Positions 41,882-50,084 of a stretch of 64,000 nt of DNA are shown here, one piece after another; within the stretch, counting starts at the first letter, position 1; the number at the start of each line of letters is the position of its first letter. Source of the DNA: Terriglobales bacterium. GTDB taxonomy: Bacteria > Acidobacteriota > Terriglobia > Bryobacterales > Bryobacteraceae. The stretch lies in NCBI GenBank assembly GCA_027485675.1, contig JAIXQP010000009.1, positions 1-64,000 on the forward strand, read 5' to 3'. A program made the translations under genes and the position numbers. The notes beneath the pieces are model-generated. The model ran no database searches, was not told where the DNA came from, and saw nothing but the letters and a program-made list of their open reading frames with translations.

Positions 41882-43165
41882 ATGCGATTTCTGCTTTCAC
41901 TCTGTTTCGCCGCCTCTCTCGCGGCGCAGCCGGCCTATGACCTCCTGCTCAAAAACGGCACGGTCATCGACCCCAAGAACAACATCAACGCCCGCCGTGA
42001 CGTCGCCATTGCCGGCGGCAAGGTGGCCGCCGTCGAAGCTTCGATCGATCCGGCCCGGGCGAAGAAGGTGATCGACGTGGCGGGGCTCTATGTTTCGCCG
42101 GGCTTCATCGATCTGCATGTGCACGTCTTCTACGGCGACAATGCGAGCTACAGCGACGGCGTGCTGAGCGTGATTCCAGATGCGCACTCCTTCCGCAGCG
42201 GCGTGACGACGATGGTGGATGCCGGGACGGCGGGCTCGAAGAACTTTGAGATCTTCAAGAAGCGCATCATCGACCGTTCGAAGACGCGGGTGCTTTCGTT
42301 TGTGAATATCGTTGGCGCCGGCATGGGCGGATCGGTGGAGCAGAACCTGAAAGACATGGATCCGAATCTTCTGATCGCGCTCGCCAAGAAGTATCCCGAC
42401 ATCATTGTCGGCGTGAAGACGGCGCACTACGCGGGGCCGGAATGGACGGCCGTCGATAACGCGGTGAAGGCGGGGACGGGCGCGAACATTCCGGTGATGG
42501 TGGACTTCGGCGCGTTCCGCCTGGACCGTCCGCACGAAGAGCTGATCACCAAGCGGCTCCGGCCGGGCGATATGTACACCCATGCCTATCTGCCAGCTGT
42601 GCCGATGTTCGATAAGGACGGCAAGATCCGGCCGTACCTGTGGGAAGGGCGGAAGCGGGGAGTGTTGTTCGACGCCGGCCACGGCGGTGGCAGTTTTGTA
42701 TTCCGTTACGCGGTGCCCGCGATCAAGCAGGGCTTTATTCCGGACTCGATCTCGACCGACCTGCACGCCTCATCGATGGTTGGCGGCATGAAGGATATGA
42801 CCAACGTGATGTCGAAGTTTCTCAACATGGGGATGACGCTTGAGCAGGTGGTCCGGGCTTCGACGTGGCATCCGGCGCGGCAGATCAAACGGCCCGAGTT
42901 AGGGAATTTGTCAGTGGGTTCGCCGGCGGACGTGACGGTGTTTTCGGTCCAAAAGGGTAAATTTGGCTTCGTAGACGTGTACGGCGCGCGGATGGACGGA
43001 ACGCAGATGATCACGGCGGAGATGACTTTCCGCGATGGCAAAATGTACTGGGATCTGAACGGATTGGCGCGGCAAAGCTGGGATAAGTTGCCGAAGGACT
43101 ACGGTCCGCAGGCCGATTGGACGTGGGATGGCGTGATCTCTTCGGGTGTGCGAGGGCGGAAATAG
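41882..43165 (+). CDS. secreted amidohydrolase-superfamily metal hydrolase
   Basis: A 427-aa protein with a signal peptide (MRFLLSLCFAASLAAQ). Metal site: HxH (H79, H81 in DLHVHVF), a Lys in VGVKTAHY (K179) that is likely carboxylated, His in YTHAYLP and DAGHGGGS, and Asp in STDLHASS. The arrangement resembles dihydroorotase/EF0837-type deacetylases. Export suggests it acts on an extracellular cyclic amide or N-acyl compound. It forms a short unit with the S41 peptidase, though each gene has its own -10-like box. Confidence 0.88.
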   Translation: MRFLLSLCFAASLAAQPAYDLLLKNGTVIDPKNNINARRDVAIAGGKVAAVEASIDPARAKKVIDVAGLYVSPGFIDLHVHVFYGDNASYSDGVLSVIPDAHSFRSGVTTMVDAGTAGSKNFEIFKKRIIDRSKTRVLSFVNIVGAGMGGSVEQNLKDMDPNLLIALAKKYPDIIVGVKTAHYAGPEWTAVDNAVKAGTGANIPVMVDFGAFRLDRPHEELITKRLRPGDMYTHAYLPAVPMFDKDGKIRPYLWEGRKRGVLFDAGHGGGSFVFRYAVPAIKQGFIPDSISTDLHASSMVGGMKDMTNVMSKFLNMGMTLEQVVRASTWHPARQIKRPELGNLSVGSPADVTVFSVQKGKFGFVDVYGARMDGTQMITAEMTFRDGKMYWDLNGLARQSWDKLPKDYGPQADWTWDGVISSGVRGRK

Positions 43166-43170
43166 CTTGT

Positions 43171-43176
43171 TACAGT
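43171..43176 (+). promoter_or_regulatory. -10-like TACAGT, six bases before ATG
   Basis: TACAGT is followed by six bases (TTAGGC) and the ATG at 43183. It lies just after the stop of the amidohydrolase gene. No -35 consensus is visible. Confidence 0.45.
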
Positions 43177-43182
43177 TTAGGC

Positions 43183-44850
43183 ATGAAGCGACTTCTCGCA
43201 ATCTTTTTATGCCTAACTTCGTCGGCTTTTGCGGCCCTTACCCGGGAGCAGAAGATTTTTGACTTTACCGTCCTAGCGCAGACCTTCGCGGCGAATTATG
43301 GGCCCTATCACTGGAAAGTGAGGGCCCTTAATTTTGACGCGATGAATCTAAGACCGTGGCTCGCCCGCGTGGAAGCCACGCGGAACGATATTGAGTTTTT
43401 AGAGGTTCTGATCGACTACGTCGCCAGCTTGAAAGATGGCCACTCGTCGCTTTCGTTCTTCGGTACCTTCCGCGCCACCTTGGGTTTCTCGACCGATATC
43501 TACGAGGGCAAGGTGTTGATCGATTCCATCAACCGGACGCAGCAGCCGATGTCCCGCTTTCCGGCCCTGGTGGGCGATGAGTTGGTCTCGATGGACGGCC
43601 AGCCGGTGGACGCCCTGATTACCGGGCTCGAAAAGTATCAGACGGTGGGGAATCCCCGCGCCACCCGGCGGTTGGCCGCGAACCTGCTGACCATTCGGCC
43701 GCAGTCGTTGATCCCGAGCGCGGGGTCGGTGGGCGATACAGTGGAAGTCGAGGTACGCCGGGCCGCGAGCGGGGAACTCGAAAAGTACACCCTGCCGTGG
43801 ACGAAGACGGGCATTGCGTTTACCGATCTCGGCCGGCAGCCGCAGGCTCGGTCGGCCAAGCCGGTTGCGCGGGAGACAGCGATCGAGGACGATTCCTTGC
43901 CGGCGTACATGCGCCCGCTGGCCCCGTTGCTGTCGCTGCGGTTGCCGCGGGATCCGGAAGGGGTGTTGAACTACGGCGCGGTGGCTCCAATCTATGCCTT
44001 CCCGGCTGGGTTTCGCCTGCGCTTGGCCGGCGGCACCGACTTCTTCGCCAGCGGCACCTACGTCGCCGAAGGCAAGACGATCGGCTGGATCCGCATCCCC
44101 AGCTTCTCTCCCCCCAGCGCGGCGGCGGCGATCCAGATTTTTGAACGGGAGATGGCGTTTTTCCAGGAGAATACCGACGGCCTGGTGATCGACGCGATGC
44201 GCAACCCCGGCGGGTCCGCCGCGTTTGTCGAGGCTCTCCTACAACGAGTGATCCCGTTCCCGTTCCGCACGCTCGGCTTCGAAATCCGGGCCACGAACTC
44301 GTGGGCGCAAAGCTTCGCGTCCGTGTTGTCGTCGGCGCGGCAGTTCGGTGCCGAACCGTGGATTCTGCAACATCTCGAGAATAACTACAACGACGTGTTG
44401 CAGGCCAACCGCGAAGGCGGCACGACGGGTTCGCTTTCGCTCAACAGCACGGGTTCGTTGATCTTGTTGCCGTCGCCGCTGGCCTATCGGAAGCCGCTCA
44501 TCGCCCTGGCCGACGACATCTCGGCATCGGCCGGTGATTTTTTCCCGGCGGTGATTCAGGATAACGGGCGCGGGAAAATCGTTGGCTACCAGACCATGGG
44601 GTTGGGCGGGAATGTGGTGGCTTACGACGGCACCGTGTACTCGGAGGTGGGGGCCCGCGTCACGCAGTCGTTGATGACGCGGCGGGAGCCGGTGGTGACC
44701 CCCGAATTCCCGACGGCGCCGTACATCGAGAACATCGGTGTCCGGCCCGACATTGAACTTGACTACATGACGCGCGAAAACCTGATGAACCGGGGCGTTC
44801 CGTTTGTTAATGCGTTCACCCGCATCCTCCTGGACCAGATCGGCAACTAG
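43183..44850 (+). CDS. exported S41-family (C-terminal processing) peptidase
   Basis: A 555-aa serine peptidase with a signal peptide (LLAIFLCLTSSAFA). The N-terminal helical region includes YVASLKDGHSSLSFFG, the His-containing tricorn-core-like motif. A PDZ-like part (VGDELVSMDGQPVD) follows, then the S41 core: IDAMRNPGGSAAFVEAL and the catalytic Ser in ADDISASAGDFFPAVIQDNG, and then GYQTMGLGGNV. Such enzymes trim or degrade periplasmic or outer-membrane proteins. The start is Met 43183, which gives the signal peptide; the upstream extension overlaps the previous gene. Confidence 0.88.
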   Translation: MKRLLAIFLCLTSSAFAALTREQKIFDFTVLAQTFAANYGPYHWKVRALNFDAMNLRPWLARVEATRNDIEFLEVLIDYVASLKDGHSSLSFFGTFRATLGFSTDIYEGKVLIDSINRTQQPMSRFPALVGDELVSMDGQPVDALITGLEKYQTVGNPRATRRLAANLLTIRPQSLIPSAGSVGDTVEVEVRRAASGELEKYTLPWTKTGIAFTDLGRQPQARSAKPVARETAIEDDSLPAYMRPLAPLLSLRLPRDPEGVLNYGAVAPIYAFPAGFRLRLAGGTDFFASGTYVAEGKTIGWIRIPSFSPPSAAAAIQIFEREMAFFQENTDGLVIDAMRNPGGSAAFVEALLQRVIPFPFRTLGFEIRATNSWAQSFASVLSSARQFGAEPWILQHLENNYNDVLQANREGGTTGSLSLNSTGSLILLPSPLAYRKPLIALADDISASAGDFFPAVIQDNGRGKIVGYQTMGLGGNVVAYDGTVYSEVGARVTQSLMTRREPVVTPEFPTAPYIENIGVRPDIELDYMTRENLMNRGVPFVNAFTRILLDQIGN

Positions 44851-44858
44851 CCGGGGGG

Positions 44859-44887
44859 TTGACTTCGGTAACCAAATGAAGTGGCAT
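44859..44887 (+). promoter_or_regulatory. promoter for aquaporin gene
   Basis: TTGACT (44859-44864), a 17-base spacer, TGGCAT (44882-44887), then seven bases to the ATG at 44895. The -35 is near consensus; transcription would start at the ATG. The -10 sits inside an inverted repeat. Confidence 0.5.
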
Positions 44888-44904
44888 GTGCGGCATGCCA
44901 CTTC
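44878..44904. promoter_or_regulatory. 11-base inverted repeat over the aqpZ -10 and start codon
   Basis: GAAGTGGCATG (44878-44888) and CATGCCACTTC (44894-44904) are perfect reverse complements around five bases. The repeat covers the -10 box and the ATG, a position where a bound repressor would block transcription. In RNA the start codon would fall in the right arm. Confidence 0.6.
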
Positions 44905-45620
44905 AAAAACGAGCGATAGCAGAGTTTCTTGGAACCTTCTGGTTAGTATTCGGCGGCTGCGGCAGTGCGGTGCTGGCGGCCGCGTTTCCGCAGGTGGGGA
45001 TTGGTTTGCTGGGCGTCTCCCTGGCGTTTGGCTTGACGGTGTTGACGATGGCCTATGCGATTGGCCATATCTCCGGGTGCCACTTGAATCCCGCGGTGTC
45101 CGTCGGCCTGGCGGTGGGAGGGCGGTTCCCAATAAGCGAGTTGCCGGCATACGTCATCGCCCAAGTCGCGGGCGGAATTGCCGGAGCGGGGGTACTGCTG
45201 TCGATTGCGAGCGGGAAGGCGGGATTTGACCTGAGCGGGGGGTTGGCCTCAAACGGCTATGCCGAGCATTCCCCGGGCGGCTATTCAATGATGGCGGGCT
45301 TGACGGCGGAGGTTGTGCTGACGTTTTTCTTCCTGCTGATCATTCTGGGGGCGACAGACAAGCGGGCGCCGGTTGGCTTCGCGCCGATTGCGATTGGGTT
45401 AGGATTGACACTGATTCACCTGATCGGGATTCCGGTGACCAACCTGTCGGTGAACCCGGCACGGAGCACGGGGCCGGCGGTGTTCGTAGGGGGCTGGGCG
45501 CTGGAGCAGTTGTGGCTTTTCTGGGTGGCGCCGATTGTGGGGGCGGCATTGGCGGCGATGGTCTATAATTTCGTGGCTGCTGAGGAGCCGGCGGCGAAGG
45601 CGAAAGCGGCGGGGGCGTAG
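44895..45620 (+). CDS. aqpZ: aquaporin Z-type water channel
   Basis: A 241-aa six-helix channel of the MIP family. The first NPA box is in [19 protein letters not shown] and the second in [36 protein letters not shown] and [16 protein letters not shown] match AqpZ. The selectivity filter includes the Arg after the second NPA, as in water-specific channels. An in-frame ATG at 44886 is possible but falls within the predicted -10/start region. A strong terminator follows. Confidence 0.94.
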   Translation: MPLQKRAIAEFLGTFWLVFGGCGSAVLAAAFPQVGIGLLGVSLAFGLTVLTMAYAIGHISGCHLNPAVSVGLAVGGRFPISELPAYVIAQVAGGIAGAGVLLSIASGKAGFDLSGGLASNGYAEHSPGGYSMMAGLTAEVVLTFFFLLIILGATDKRAPVGFAPIAIGLGLTLIHLIGIPVTNLSVNPARSTGPAVFVGGWALEQLWLFWVAPIVGAALAAMVYNFVAAEEPAAKAKAAGA

Positions 45621-45626
45621 ATAGAA

Positions 45627-45654
45627 AAAGGGCCTGCCGGTTGGCAGGCCCTTT
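45627..45654. terminator. bidirectional intrinsic terminator (aqpZ / TonB receptor 3)
   Basis: AAAGGGCCTGCC (45627-45638) pairs with GGCAGGCCCTTT (45643-45654) around GGTT, a 12-bp stem. On the minus strand it is followed by a T-rich run, and on the plus strand by TTT and a T/G-rich stretch. It lies between the convergent stops at 45620 and 45678. Confidence 0.88.
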
Positions 45655-45677
45655 CGTTGTGTCGCTTTGCTTCGGGA

Positions 45678-48600
45678 TTAGAAGCTGTAGCGGAGGCTGA
45701 GCTGCAGGTTGCGCTCGCTGCTCTTGCCGGTGACCTTGCCGAAGGTGGCGGCAGTGGGGTTGGTGTCCACGCCACCCCAGTTCGGGTGGTTAATCCAGTT
45801 GAACGCCTCGAACTTGAACGTCACGGCCTGCCGCTCCATGAACCGGAACGCCTTCTGCATCGCGAGGTTCCAGTTCTGGAAGCCCGGGTTGTTGAAGGAG
45901 ATCGAGTTGCGGTTCTGGTTGGGCAGTGTGCCGTTCGCGGGACGAGTGGCGAGGCTGGTGGTGCCGTTGGTGACCGGGAAGTAGAAGTTGGGTTCGCCAA
46001 CGTAGTTTCCGGCGGCGGTCACGTTGCTGAACGCCCGGCCGGAGTTGTCCGGCGTGAAGTTCAGGTTCCACGGCTTGAAGTTGGTGGAGCCGATGCCGAG
46101 GTAGTCGTCGCCGTTACCGATGGTAAACGGGGTACCCGTCTGCCACTGGTTGACGCCCTGCAACTGCCAGCCGCCGGCCAGGAACTTCAAGGCCTTGTTC
46201 GTATCCTGACCATTGAAGAACGGCAGTTCCCACACGACGCTGGCCACGGCGATGTGGCGGGTGTCGTTGGCGGACTTACCCCAGTTCAGGCCCTGGTTGA
46301 AAACGTCAATGAACGGATCACGCGGACCGGAGTTGTTGTCCATCGTCTTCGACAGGGTGTACGAGAAGCTGTACAGGAAGCCCTTGCTGAAGCGGCGGTT
46401 GGCTTCCACCTGCAGACCGTGGTAGGTGCTGCGGCCGGAGTGCTCAAGCATGTTGATGTTGGCAAAGCCCTTGAAGGGGCGCAGGAAGTTGACGTTGGCG
46501 CCGGCGTTGGCGGCCTGGAACGTGGTGCCGGTGGGCAACTGGTTCAGGTCGCGTTCGCGGGCCAGGAAGAGACCCGTGGTGCCGACGTAGCCGACTTCGA
46601 GGGTCGTCGCAAAACCGACTTCCCGCTGGTAGGTCGCATTCCACTGGTAGGACCGGGGAATCTTGTACGCGCGGTCAATGGTCATGAAGAACTGCGGGAA
46701 GTTGACGCGGGTGGCGCCGCCGGGCTGGTCGACGTTGCCGTTGGTCACAGAGGCCATCGGCTGGAACGGCGGGTTGCCGCCGAGGAAGACCGAGTCGTAA
46801 ACGCCGGGGCGAGCCATGAAGCCGCCGAAGCCCATCCGGACTACCTGCTTGTCGGTGAGCGAGTAGGCCAAGCCGAGGCGGGGCATCACGTTGAACTGGC
46901 TCGGGGAGGGATAGCCGTTGCCGCCGTCGAGCAGGTTGTTGAACTGGCCCGAGTCAATGGCGGGAACGCGGCCCTTGCCGGCGTCGGGGAAGGAGCTGCC
47001 GGGGATGCGGACGCCGTTGAAGCGGTTGCCGCTGATGACGTTGCCGGTGGCGCGGTCGAGAACGGCGGCCTGAGCCGGATCGTAGTTCTTCGGGTCGAAG
47101 TAGGCCATGTTGCCCCACAGCGACTTGTAGTAACCCGTCTGGTAGGTGGCCCGAACGCCGAGTTCGAATTTCAGCTTCTGGTTGACGCGCCAGGAATCCT
47201 GGGCGAAAAATTCGAACATGTTGCCACGGTACGGGGTGTAGCTGCGCGGGCCGATTTCCGCGTAGGTGGAGAAGAGGCCGAGAGCGGCATTCGCCAAGCC
47301 CGTGCCGGAGCCGGGAGCGCCAGGACGGACGTCGTTGAAGACGAAGCGGCCATTCTGGTTGTTGGTGCCGCCGGGAACGCCCGAGACGTTGATTTGGTCG
47401 AAGTCGTTCTGGCCCGAGCGCTCAAACAGCGCGCCGAACTTGAACGTGTGGTTGTTCACGATCTTCGTCAGGTTGTTCGCGAAGGTGTAGATTGGACCGG
47501 CGGAGGAGGCCGGGTACGGACCACCGTCGATGGTGCCCACGTTCGGGATTTCGACGGTCGGGATCTTATCGTTGATCTCCTTCGGTTCCGTGAACAGGTA
47601 GGGATAGTTGATGTTGTTCACCGAGCGCTGGTAGCGGCCGGTGGTCTGCACGGCGATGGTCACGCGGTCGTTCGAACCGGTGATGGTCGCTTCGTTGATC
47701 ATGGTCGGCGACAGGGTCCACACGTGCGTCAGGCTGGCGGTCTTGTTGGGCCGGTCGAGCGCGGAGGGCGCGAAGTCGAAACCAGCGGCGAAGGCGTTGG
47801 CGACGTTAAAGGCGTAGTTCAGGTGACGGAAGCGGATGGTCTGGTTCGACGTGGGGTTGTAGTCGATCGAGATCGTGTCCTTCCGCTGATTCTGCGGCTG
47901 CGGGCGAACCTGCAGGAAGTTAGCGTTGCCCTGGAAGAGGCCGTTCGGAGCCGGGTAGGTCCGGAGGAACGCAATGCCGTTGGGGCTGAGGCGGTTCTGC
48001 GGAATGATGTTGCCGGGGAACGGAGCGTTCGTCTGGGGGTCGATAATGTTGCGAGGAGCCGAGTAGTAGATGTTGGTGCCGAGCAGTTCGCTGAAGTCGC
48101 CGTTGCGCATCGCGAGGCTAGGAACGCGCTGGAAGCTGGTCTGGTCCTGACGGAACCGAACCCATTCCTGCGCCCAGAGGAAGAACAACTTCTCACGGTT
48201 CTTGTTGAACACTTTCGGAATCATCACCGGGCCGGAGATGTTGTAGCCGAACTGGTTGAACTTCAGCGGAGCGGTGAAGTTGGTCTGCGGAGAGCGGTTG
48301 CGCGCCCAGCTATTGGCGTCTAATTGATTGTTGCGGAAGAACTCGTAGAAGCTGCCGTGGAAGTCCTTCTGACCCGAACGGGTCACCATGCGGATCTGGC
48401 CGTTGCCGGACCGGCCGTATTCGGCCGAGTAGTTGGCGGCGAGGATCTGCACTTCCTGCACGGTGTCGGCGTCGGCGGTACCGATGGAGGTGCCGTTGGC
48501 GCGGGTGCGGATGGCGACGGCGCCGTCAACGGTGATCAGCGAGTCATTGGACCGGCCGCCGTTGATGGTGAAGCCACCGCTCGAAAGACCGAAGCTGAAG

Positions 48601-49118
48601 CCCGACAGAGCGCCGCCGCGAACACCGGGGCGGAGCAGAGCCGAGAACAGCGGGTTACGGCCGTTCAGGGTGAGGTTCTGAATCTGCGCCTGTTCGACGG
48701 TCTTGCCGACGGTCGCGGACTCCGTGTTGATCTGCGCCACACTGGCTTCGACGGTGACCGATTCGGTCAACTGGCCAACGGAGAGTTCAATGTTGACGGC
48801 GATGGGCAGACCGGCGTCGAGCTTGTTGCGGCTGGTGGCGGTCTTCTTGAAACCGGCGGCTTCGACGGTGACGGTGTAGTAGCCGGGCGAGATGTTGGTG
48901 ACGGTGTAGAAACCGGAATTGTTGGTTGTCGTCTGGCGTTCAAACGCCGTGTTGTCATTCTTTACAGACACTTTTGCGTTGGCGACCACAGCACCGCTGG
49001 GGTCCTTCACAACGCCGGAAATGCTCGCGTTGTCCGATTGTGCGAAACCGGACAGCGCAAACAGGCACAGACCCGCGAGGGCAACTGTAGCTCTGCGTAG
49101 AGCTTTCTGAAGCTTCAT
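45678..49118 (-). CDS. Oar-type TonB-dependent receptor with carboxypeptidase-regulatory domain (3)
   Basis: A 1146-aa outer-membrane receptor. Signal peptide (LAGLCLFALSGFAQ), regulatory domain (ISGVVKDPSGAVVANAKVSV, SPGYYTVTVEAAGFKK), plug (QIQNLTLNGRNPLFSALLRPG, TINGGRSNDSLITVDGAVAI, IRMVTRSGQKDFHGSFYEFFRNN) and a barrel ending LSLRYSF. Unlike the other two receptors it has a strong ribosome site (AAGGAGA five bases before the ATG) and an untranslated leader of some 50 bases, so it is expressed differently. The substrate is unknown. Confidence 0.93.
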   Translation of the reverse strand: MKLQKALRRATVALAGLCLFALSGFAQSDNASISGVVKDPSGAVVANAKVSVKNDNTAFERQTTTNNSGFYTVTNISPGYYTVTVEAAGFKKTATSRNKLDAGLPIAVNIELSVGQLTESVTVEASVAQINTESATVGKTVEQAQIQNLTLNGRNPLFSALLRPGVRGGALSGFSFGLSSGGFTINGGRSNDSLITVDGAVAIRTRANGTSIGTADADTVQEVQILAANYSAEYGRSGNGQIRMVTRSGQKDFHGSFYEFFRNNQLDANSWARNRSPQTNFTAPLKFNQFGYNISGPVMIPKVFNKNREKLFFLWAQEWVRFRQDQTSFQRVPSLAMRNGDFSELLGTNIYYSAPRNIIDPQTNAPFPGNIIPQNRLSPNGIAFLRTYPAPNGLFQGNANFLQVRPQPQNQRKDTISIDYNPTSNQTIRFRHLNYAFNVANAFAAGFDFAPSALDRPNKTASLTHVWTLSPTMINEATITGSNDRVTIAVQTTGRYQRSVNNINYPYLFTEPKEINDKIPTVEIPNVGTIDGGPYPASSAGPIYTFANNLTKIVNNHTFKFGALFERSGQNDFDQINVSGVPGGTNNQNGRFVFNDVRPGAPGSGTGLANAALGLFSTYAEIGPRSYTPYRGNMFEFFAQDSWRVNQKLKFELGVRATYQTGYYKSLWGNMAYFDPKNYDPAQAAVLDRATGNVISGNRFNGVRIPGSSFPDAGKGRVPAIDSGQFNNLLDGGNGYPSPSQFNVMPRLGLAYSLTDKQVVRMGFGGFMARPGVYDSVFLGGNPPFQPMASVTNGNVDQPGGATRVNFPQFFMTIDRAYKIPRSYQWNATYQREVGFATTLEVGYVGTTGLFLARERDLNQLPTGTTFQAANAGANVNFLRPFKGFANINMLEHSGRSTYHGLQVEANRRFSKGFLYSFSYTLSKTMDNNSGPRDPFIDVFNQGLNWGKSANDTRHIAVASVVWELPFFNGQDTNKALKFLAGGWQLQGVNQWQTGTPFTIGNGDDYLGIGSTNFKPWNLNFTPDNSGRAFSNVTAAGNYVGEPNFYFPVTNGTTSLATRPANGTLPNQNRNSISFNNPGFQNWNLAMQKAFRFMERQAVTFKFEAFNWINHPNWGGVDTNPTAATFGKVTGKSSERNLQLSLRYSF

Positions 49119-49138
49119 AGATTCTCCTTACCACAGCG

Positions 49139-49155
49139 GGGGGTGCGAAACCCCC
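49139..49155. other. leader hairpin of TonB receptor 3
   Basis: GGGGGT (49139-49144) pairs with ACCCCC (49150-49155) around five bases. It lies between the AAGGAGA ribosome site and the likely promoter region of the minus-strand receptor gene, so it would be in the mRNA leader. Confidence 0.4.
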
Positions 49156-49201
49156 TCGTTCCATCAGTTTATCTTATCGAGGCCATAATGGGAGTTTCGA
49201 T

Positions 49202-49984
49202 ATGGTGACTCCATTATTAAGTTGGGATAACGTAACGGTGATGCACGACGAGGTGACCGCCCTCGATCGGTGTTCGCTTTCGATCAATCCCGAAGAACAT
49301 GTGGCGATTCTGGGGCCGAATGGCTCCGGCAAATCGACCCTGATCAAGACGATTACGCGGGAGTTGTATCCGCGCTGGCCGGCGCCGCGCTGCCGGATGG
49401 AGGTCTATGGGCAGCAGATCTGGAACGTCTGGGAGCTGCGGGCGTGGATGGGGATTGTGACTAACGATCTGGTGCAGCAGTGCACGCAGCCGTATCCGGT
49501 GATGGAGACGATCCTTTCCGGCTTCCACTCTTCGGTGGGCATCTGGCCGTATCATCCGATTACGCCGGAGATGGAGGCGCGGGCCGAGGAGCTGCTGGAC
49601 CTGCTGGAGATCCGCCATTTGAAAGACCGGCTGCTGACGGAGATGTCGAGCGGGGAGGTGCGGCGGGCGGTGATTGGCCGCGCGCTGGCGCACCGGCCGA
49701 AGGCGCTCATTCTGGACGAGCCGACGAACTCGCTCGACATCGCGGCGATGCGGGAGCTGCGGGAGGTGATGCGGACGCTGGCGCAGAGCGGGGTGACGGT
49801 GATTCTGGTGACGCACCATCTGCCGGATATCATTCCCGAGATCGGGCGCGTGGTTTGTCTGCGGCGGGGGCGGATCTATCGGGACGGGCCGAAGGCGGAG
49901 GTGTTGACGCCGGAGTGCTTGAGCGACGTTTTCGAAACACCTGTCCAGGTGTTTGAACACGACGGTTTCTATCACATGTGGTGA
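49202..49984 (+). CDS. ABC-type ATP-binding protein (ModF/YlmA-like)
   Basis: A 260-aa soluble ATPase: Walker A GPNGSGKST, signature MSSGEVRRAVIGRAL (SSGE instead of SGGQ), Walker B ALILDEPTNSLD and switch His VTHHLPDIIPE. The combination of SSGE, TITRELYPRWP and HLPDIIPEI is like the PhrA/ModF/YlmA subgroup of ATPases without known permeases. GGGAG lies eight bases before the ATG. No transporter partner is adjacent; the tRNA gene follows 18 bases after the stop. Confidence 0.88.
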   Translation: MVTPLLSWDNVTVMHDEVTALDRCSLSINPEEHVAILGPNGSGKSTLIKTITRELYPRWPAPRCRMEVYGQQIWNVWELRAWMGIVTNDLVQQCTQPYPVMETILSGFHSSVGIWPYHPITPEMEARAEELLDLLEIRHLKDRLLTEMSSGEVRRAVIGRALAHRPKALILDEPTNSLDIAAMRELREVMRTLAQSGVTVILVTHHLPDIIPEIGRVVCLRRGRIYRDGPKAEVLTPECLSDVFETPVQVFEHDGFYHMW

Positions 49985-50002
49985 TGGTAGGCTGATAGTT
50001 CC

Positions 50003-50078
50003 GGGCCCTTAGCACAACGGTTAGTGCAGCGGACTCATAATCCGTTGGTTGTTGGTTCGAATCCAACAGGGCCCACCA
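50003..50078 (+). tRNA. tRNA with CAU anticodon, probably tRNA-Ile2 (AUA decoding)
   Basis: A 76-base cloverleaf with a 7-bp acceptor (GGGCCCT / AGGGCCC), D arm, anticodon loop CTCATAA (anticodon CAT), T arm GTTGG-TTCGAAT-CCAAC and an encoded CCA end. The C4-G69 and C5-G68 acceptor pairs and the overall likeness to E. coli ileX favour the isoleucine tRNA modified by TilS over elongator methionine tRNA, but CAU alone cannot decide. It sits six bases before the next protein start. Confidence 0.92.
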
Positions 50079-50084
50079 GGTTTT

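Noticed and set aside
45657-48323. 888-codon frame on the plus strand
   Set aside because: Opposite TonB receptor 3, which has a signal peptide, plug motifs and C-terminal aromatic; the plus frame is low-complexity Val/Gly/Arg.
50003-50078. Calling the tRNA an elongator or initiator tRNA-Met
   Set aside because: The anticodon is CAU, but the C4-G69/C5-G68 acceptor pairs and likeness to ileX favour Ile2; it also pairs G1-C72, unlike initiators.
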